Below are positions 5,064-8,846 of a DNA stretch of 8,846 nucleotides, piece after piece. The position numbers and the translations under genes were made by a program. Location of the stretch: contig JAGNNG010000053.1 in NCBI GenBank assembly GCA_017990795.1, positions 1-8,846 of the forward strand, given 5' to 3'. Numbering within the stretch: position 1 is the stretch's first letter; each line of letters opens with the position of its first letter. The notes beneath the pieces were generated by a model. The model saw nothing but the letters and a program-made list of their open reading frames with translations, made no database searches and was not told the origin of the DNA. The stretch is from Deltaproteobacteria bacterium. Lineage in GTDB: Bacteria; Myxococcota_A; Polyangia; Palsa-1104; JAEUJZ01.

Positions 5064-7675
5064 ACTCAGGATTCCGCGCGCACATCGCAGAGCAGAACTT
5101 GGCCGCAGTGCGGCTGACCTGCATTCTGGCGGCGTGGCTGATGCCCGCTGGTGTGGGCCTGGACTACATGACCAACAGGCCGCACGTGCTGGAGTTCTTG
5201 GCGCTGCGGATGCTGGCCGCGGTGCTCGCGCTGGCGACGCTGGGCCTGTCGCACATTCCGGCGCTGCATCGGTATAGCTCGGTGCTGGGTGGGCTGGTGA
5301 TGGTGGCGTGCGCGGGCTCGATCGAGCTGATGCTGGTACGCCTGGGCGGGCAGGTCAGCTCACCGTATTACGCCGGGCTCAACCTGTGCATGCTGGCGGC
5401 GGGCGTGATTCCGGTGTGGAGCGGTCGGCAGGCATTTTGGGTTTGTCTGGCGATCCTCGGTGAGTGGCTGGGTCCGGCGCTGTGGCAAGGCCCGAGCATC
5501 TACGGCGACTTCGCCAACAACCTGTATTTCCTGGTGCTGACGGGCATCATCGCGGTGGCTGCCAATGCCATGCGCTATCGACTGGCGCTGCGTGAGTACG
5601 AAGCCCGCACCGCGCTGGCCCAGGCCAGTACCGAGCTGCAAGCCTCGCTGGAGCGGATTCGCGAGCTGGACCGTCTGAAGAACCTGTTTTTCACCAATAT
5701 CTCGCATGAGCTGCGGACGCCGCTGGCGCTGATCTCGGCGCCGATTGAAGAGCTGCTGTCGCGCAGCACTCTGCCCGAAGGCAGTCGCAACACGCTCGAG
5801 GTCGTACTGCGCAACGCTCTGCGACTGCATCGCTTGATTGACGGCCTCCTCGACTTGGCGCGCCTGGAAGCGGGGCAGCTGCGACTGCGTGTCGCAACCC
5901 TGGACTGCAAGCAGATCGTCGAGAGCGTGGTCGCCGCATTTCAGCCTGCCGTCGATAGCATGGGCCTAAAGCTGAAGCTGGATCTGCCTGACGGTCCTGC
6001 GCCGGGACCGCTGTTGGGGGACAGCGAGAAGCTGGAGGTGGTGCTGACCAATCTTCTTGGCAACGCCGTAAAGTTTACCGAGCGGGGCGGCATGATTGCC
6101 GTGCAGCTGCGGTACGAAAAAGGCGGCGTCGAGATTGCCGTCGCTGACACCGGCCCCGGCATTCCCGAGAGTGAGCAGCCGTATATCTTTGAGCGCTTCC
6201 GCCGCGTTGAGTCGCCCGGTCGCAAGCAAGGCGGCGCCGGCATCGGCCTGGCGTTGGTCAAAGAGCTGATCGAGCTACACGGCGGCACGGTACGCGTCGA
6301 GAGCAAGGCTGGCGCGGGTGCACGCTTTACGGTGCGGCTGCAGACCGGCTCCGAGCATCTTCGCGACGACGTGATTGAGGCTGAGAACGCGCATCGCTCG
6401 GCTGAGGTGCGGCCTACTACCGCGCAAAACCCGGCGCTGCTGCACGTCGAAGGAGCGCTGGATCAGCGCCTAGATCCGCCGGGTCGCAGCAACTCGAGTC
6501 AGTCGATTCCGACGCTGCTACCAGTCTCGGCGCATGGTCGCGCCCACATTCTGGTGGCCGAGGACAACCCGGATCTGCGCAAGTTCCTAAACGATCTCCT
6601 GTCGCCGTATTACCAAGTGGAGTCGGTGGCCGATGGCCAAGCGGCGCTGGAAGCCACGCGCAACCGCCTGCCAGATCTGGTCGTCACCGACGTGATGATG
6701 CCGCATCTTTCCGGCATCGAGCTGTGTCGCGAGATCAAAGCCGATCTACGCACGCGGACGGTGCCGGTGATCTTGCTCACGGCGCGCTCCGGCATCGACG
6801 AGACGATGGAAGGCTTTACGCACGGCGCGGATGACTATTTGGTAAAGCCGTTCTCGCCGCGTGAGCTGCTGATGCGGGTGTCGGTGCAGCTGAAGCTGCG
6901 GCGACTGACGGCGCAGGTGGCAAACGCCGCACGCCTGGCCGCGGTCGGGACGCTGGCTGCTGGAGTGGCGCACGAGATCAAAAATCCGCTCAACGCCATC
7001 AGTACTGGCGCCGCGGCCCTACGCAAGCGCACCGAGATTTCCCCAGCCCTGCAAGCCGAGGTGCTAGAAATGATCGAAGAGTGCGTCACGCGCATCGCCG
7101 AGATCACCACTGCGCTGACGGAGCACGCTCGACCTGCAGACGGTGAAGGCCTATCGATGTTCGAGCTACACAAAGGCGTTGAGATCACCTTGCGACTGCT
7201 GGCGGATCGGCTGCGCGCCGGGGGTCTGACTGTCGTGCGCGACTATCAGACCGAGCGGCCCATCATCGCGCGGCCTCGGCAGCTGAATCAGGTGTTTTTG
7301 AACCTGCTCGACAATGCGGTGCGCGCCAGTCCGCAGGGCGGGCAGATCTTTGTCACGCTTAGCGAGCGCAGCGGCGACTTACTAACGCTCAGCATCCGCG
7401 ACGAAGGCATGGGGATTCCGCTGGAGCATCGAGAGCGCATCTTTGACCCGTTTTTTACCACCCGGCCACCTGGCGAAGGCACGGGGCTTGGGCTTTATCT
7501 GTCTCGACAGATCGTCAGCGCTCACGGTGGCACCATGCGGGTTTTTAGTGAAGTCGGTCGAGGCACCGAGTTTGTTGTCGAGCTGCCCGTTAGCATGGCG
7601 CACAGCGGCTCGGTGACACCGCCTAGTCAGACCAGCCTGCCGCAGGATGCAGGCCGGCAAGGAGTCGTCGTGTGA
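5060..7675 (+). CDS. Membrane hybrid histidine kinase with kinase-receiver-kinase architecture (PhcS-like position)
   Basis: This 871-residue sensor kinase starts with six predicted membrane helices (about 17-34, 46-63, 75-93, 104-120, 126-142, 155-171) with short loops and no large periplasmic domain, which suits sensing of a hydrophobic ligand in the membrane. A coiled coil (about 176-208) leads to the first kinase core: H-box His216 (ISHELRTPL), N-box Asn335, G1 DTGPGIP at 363-369 and a GAGIGLAL G2 box. A linker (about 425-490) precedes a receiver: Glu501/Asp502, phospho-acceptor Asp544 (VVTDVMMP), Lys596. A second kinase core follows: His638 (VAHEIKNPL), Asn752, G1 DEGMGIP from 781, G2 GEGTGLGL at 805-812. 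All key residues are present in all three modules. It overlaps the methyltransferase stop (ATGA) and the next start (GTGA). Placement after a PhcB-like gene suggests it detects that enzyme's product. TodS-type kinases share the kinase-receiver-kinase plan. Confidence 0.9.
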   Translation: MNSGFRAHIAEQNLAAVRLTCILAAWLMPAGVGLDYMTNRPHVLEFLALRMLAAVLALATLGLSHIPALHRYSSVLGGLVMVACAGSIELMLVRLGGQVSSPYYAGLNLCMLAAGVIPVWSGRQAFWVCLAILGEWLGPALWQGPSIYGDFANNLYFLVLTGIIAVAANAMRYRLALREYEARTALAQASTELQASLERIRELDRLKNLFFTNISHELRTPLALISAPIEELLSRSTLPEGSRNTLEVVLRNALRLHRLIDGLLDLARLEAGQLRLRVATLDCKQIVESVVAAFQPAVDSMGLKLKLDLPDGPAPGPLLGDSEKLEVVLTNLLGNAVKFTERGGMIAVQLRYEKGGVEIAVADTGPGIPESEQPYIFERFRRVESPGRKQGGAGIGLALVKELIELHGGTVRVESKAGAGARFTVRLQTGSEHLRDDVIEAENAHRSAEVRPTTAQNPALLHVEGALDQRLDPPGRSNSSQSIPTLLPVSAHGRAHILVAEDNPDLRKFLNDLLSPYYQVESVADGQAALEATRNRLPDLVVTDVMMPHLSGIELCREIKADLRTRTVPVILLTARSGIDETMEGFTHGADDYLVKPFSPRELLMRVSVQLKLRRLTAQVANAARLAAVGTLAAGVAHEIKNPLNAISTGAAALRKRTEISPALQAEVLEMIEECVTRIAEITTALTEHARPADGEGLSMFELHKGVEITLRLLADRLRAGGLTVVRDYQTERPIIARPRQLNQVFLNLLDNAVRASPQGGQIFVTLSERSGDLLTLSIRDEGMGIPLEHRERIFDPFFTTRPPGEGTGLGLYLSRQIVSAHGGTMRVFSEVGRGTEFVVELPVSMAHSGSVTPPSQTSLPQDAGRQGVVV
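7659..7664 (+). promoter_or_regulatory. Strong internal ribosome binding site for the receiver-kinase gene
   Basis: AAGGAG lies 7 nt before the GTG at 7672, inside the end of the hybrid kinase gene. It is the clearest Shine-Dalgarno sequence in the signalling operon, fixes the start of the last gene at this GTG, and shows that the Ala/Pro-rich N-terminus is probably translated. Confidence 0.7.
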
Positions 7676-8846
7676 GCAACACGCCACAAAGCGACGGAAA
7701 GAAGCGACCTGCGGGTCCGCCAGCTGCAGCCAGCAAAGCTGCGCAGCCACCCGTGGTGATGTCCGCAACCTCAGGAAGCGCGGCTGCGCCTGAGCCAGCG
7801 GCCACTGCTACAGCGACGGCAGATGCGGGTTCTTCGGGGGCTGCTTCGCTAACGCAGACGCTAAGTCCAACTACAGAGCAGCGGGCTGTGGTCCTGTACG
7901 TCGACGACGATCGGGCGAACTTGCTCGCCTTTCGCGCCATGGTAGAGCCGCTGTACGAAGTCGTGACCGCGCGTAGCGGCGAAGATGCGTTGAAGCTGCT
8001 GGTGCAGCTGCGCGATGTGGCCGTGCTGATCGCCGATCAGCGCATGCCCGGCATGAGTGGCATCGACCTGTGTGAAAAGGTGCGCGCGGCGCATCCGGAT
8101 ACGGTGCGGATGTTGGTGACGGCGTACTCGGATCTGTCGGCGGCGATCTCGGCCATTAACCGGGGGCATGTCAGTCGCTATCTGCACAAGCCCTGGAACG
8201 CCGATGAGCTGCTTGCAACCGTGCGTGATGCCGTCGAGCGCTATCGCCTAAGCACGACCGTGCAGCGCCTGCAGCTGCGAATTGGAGAAGCCGAGCGGAT
8301 CTACGCCTTGGGCGTGCTCACCGCCAGCATTGGTCACGAGCTGCGGACGCCGCTGTCGGTGGTTAGTCAAAACGTACGCTATGCGCGCCGCGCCATTCCC
8401 GACCTGCTCGTGGAGCTGGAGAGTGGCAAAGCCCTCGACAAAGTGGTCGCCGAGCTGCGTGAGATGGATGCGGCGCTGGTCGATGCGGAGGAAGGTGCGC
8501 AGCGCCTGATTGAAGTGGTGGAGGGGATCAGCCTGTCGGCGCGCAGTGAGCCGGTGGCGCAGCAGCCGGTGGACTTGGCGCATGTGGTGCGCTCGGTGCT
8601 GCGGCTGGTGCGCAGTGAAGCGGCCTCGCGCGCGCAGCTGGTGGTGGAGCAGACCGCCGCGCCGCAGGTCTCCGGCTCAGCGACGCGGGTGGGTCAGGTG
8701 CTCTTGAACTTGGTGCTAAATGCGCTGCAAGCCTTGCCGGCGCGCGGCGAGACCAGCAGCCAAGCGCAGATCAAAGTCGGCGTCTACGAAGTGCGCGGCC
8801 AAGCCATCATCGAGGTCAGCGACAACGGCGTCGGCATCGAGCCGCA
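7672..8846 (+). CDS. Response regulator-histidine kinase (receiver then kinase; PhcR/PhcQ-like), 3' end outside window
   Basis: The frame from GTG 7672 stays open for 391 codons to the right edge. Residues 1-70 are a Ser/Ala/Pro/Thr-rich low-complexity leader. A receiver follows (about 72-193): Asp78-80 (YVDDD), phospho-acceptor Asp122 in IADQRMPGMSG, Thr150 and Lys173 in RYLHKPW. The DQRMPGMSG and RYLHKPW forms mark the subgroup often found in regulators with catalytic rather than DNA-binding outputs. A short coiled coil (about 190-212) leads to a cytoplasmic kinase core: His222 (IGHELRTPL), N-box Asn350 (NLVLNALQA) and G1 DNGVGI at 384-389, where the window ends before the G2 box. No membrane helix is seen. 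This receiver-plus-kinase plan is that of Ralstonia PhcR, and the order after a methyltransferase and a membrane kinase also matches. It probably receives phosphate from the upstream kinase; its own target is unknown. Confidence 0.88.
   Translation, partial: MSNTPQSDGKKRPAGPPAAASKAAQPPVVMSATSGSAAAPEPAATATATADAGSSGAASLTQTLSPTTEQRAVVLYVDDDRANLLAFRAMVEPLYEVVTARSGEDALKLLVQLRDVAVLIADQRMPGMSGIDLCEKVRAAHPDTVRMLVTAYSDLSAAISAINRGHVSRYLHKPWNADELLATVRDAVERYRLSTTVQRLQLRIGEAERIYALGVLTASIGHELRTPLSVVSQNVRYARRAIPDLLVELESGKALDKVVAELREMDAALVDAEEGAQRLIEVVEGISLSARSEPVAQQPVDLAHVVRSVLRLVRSEAASRAQLVVEQTAAPQVSGSATRVGQVLLNLVLNALQALPARGETSSQAQIKVGVYEVRGQAIIEVSDNGVGIEP

Overview
The window reads as a GC-rich chromosomal segment from a deltaproteobacterium-like organism, most probably a member of the Myxococcota. 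The grounds are strong G/C preference at third codon positions, tightly packed signalling genes, a short lipoprotein with Asp/Pro-rich 'PDL/QDM' style repeats of the kind common in that phylum, and large hybrid histidine kinases. This assignment is inference from style; no rRNA or other marker gene is present.

Layout. (1) Positions 1-2340, + strand: the end of an Mla/MCE-type lipid-transport ABC operon, made of an ATPase cut by the left edge and two different MlaE-family permeases joined by 4-nt stop/start overlaps. (2) Positions 2423-2707, - strand: a small predicted lipoprotein converging on the transporter operon. (3) Positions 2708-3003: a divergent intergenic region, less GC-rich in its first half, with an unusual cluster of short perfect palindromes. 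(4) Positions 3004-8846, + strand: four consecutive signalling genes, every junction a 4-nt overlap. They are an HTH-receiver regulator, a PilZ-like/methyltransferase fusion of the PhcB (3-hydroxy fatty acid methyl ester synthase) type, a six-TM kinase-receiver-kinase hybrid, and a receiver-kinase protein cut by the right edge.

The second operon is the interesting part. Methyltransferase, then membrane kinase, then receiver-kinase is the order of the Ralstonia phcB-phcS-phcR(-phcQ) quorum-sensing operon. Here the sensor kinase carries an extra receiver-kinase module. The synthase candidate carries a PilZ-like front end, suggesting a link to c-di-GMP. The operon opens with its own DNA-binding response regulator, which could be the output that PhcA provides in Ralstonia. 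The proposed working model is that the methyltransferase makes a diffusible methyl ester signal, the membrane kinase senses it, phosphate moves through the several receivers, and the HTH-receiver protein changes transcription. Domain content is seen in the sequence; the circuit and the ligand are inference.

The transporter operon probably moves phospholipid or another hydrophobic molecule between the membranes. Its ATPase departs from consensus at several nucleotide-binding positions, and its two permeases are distinct paralogues, suggesting a heterodimeric channel. No MCE (MlaD-like) protein is visible; if present it lies upstream. No RNA gene, CRISPR array or insertion sequence was seen.
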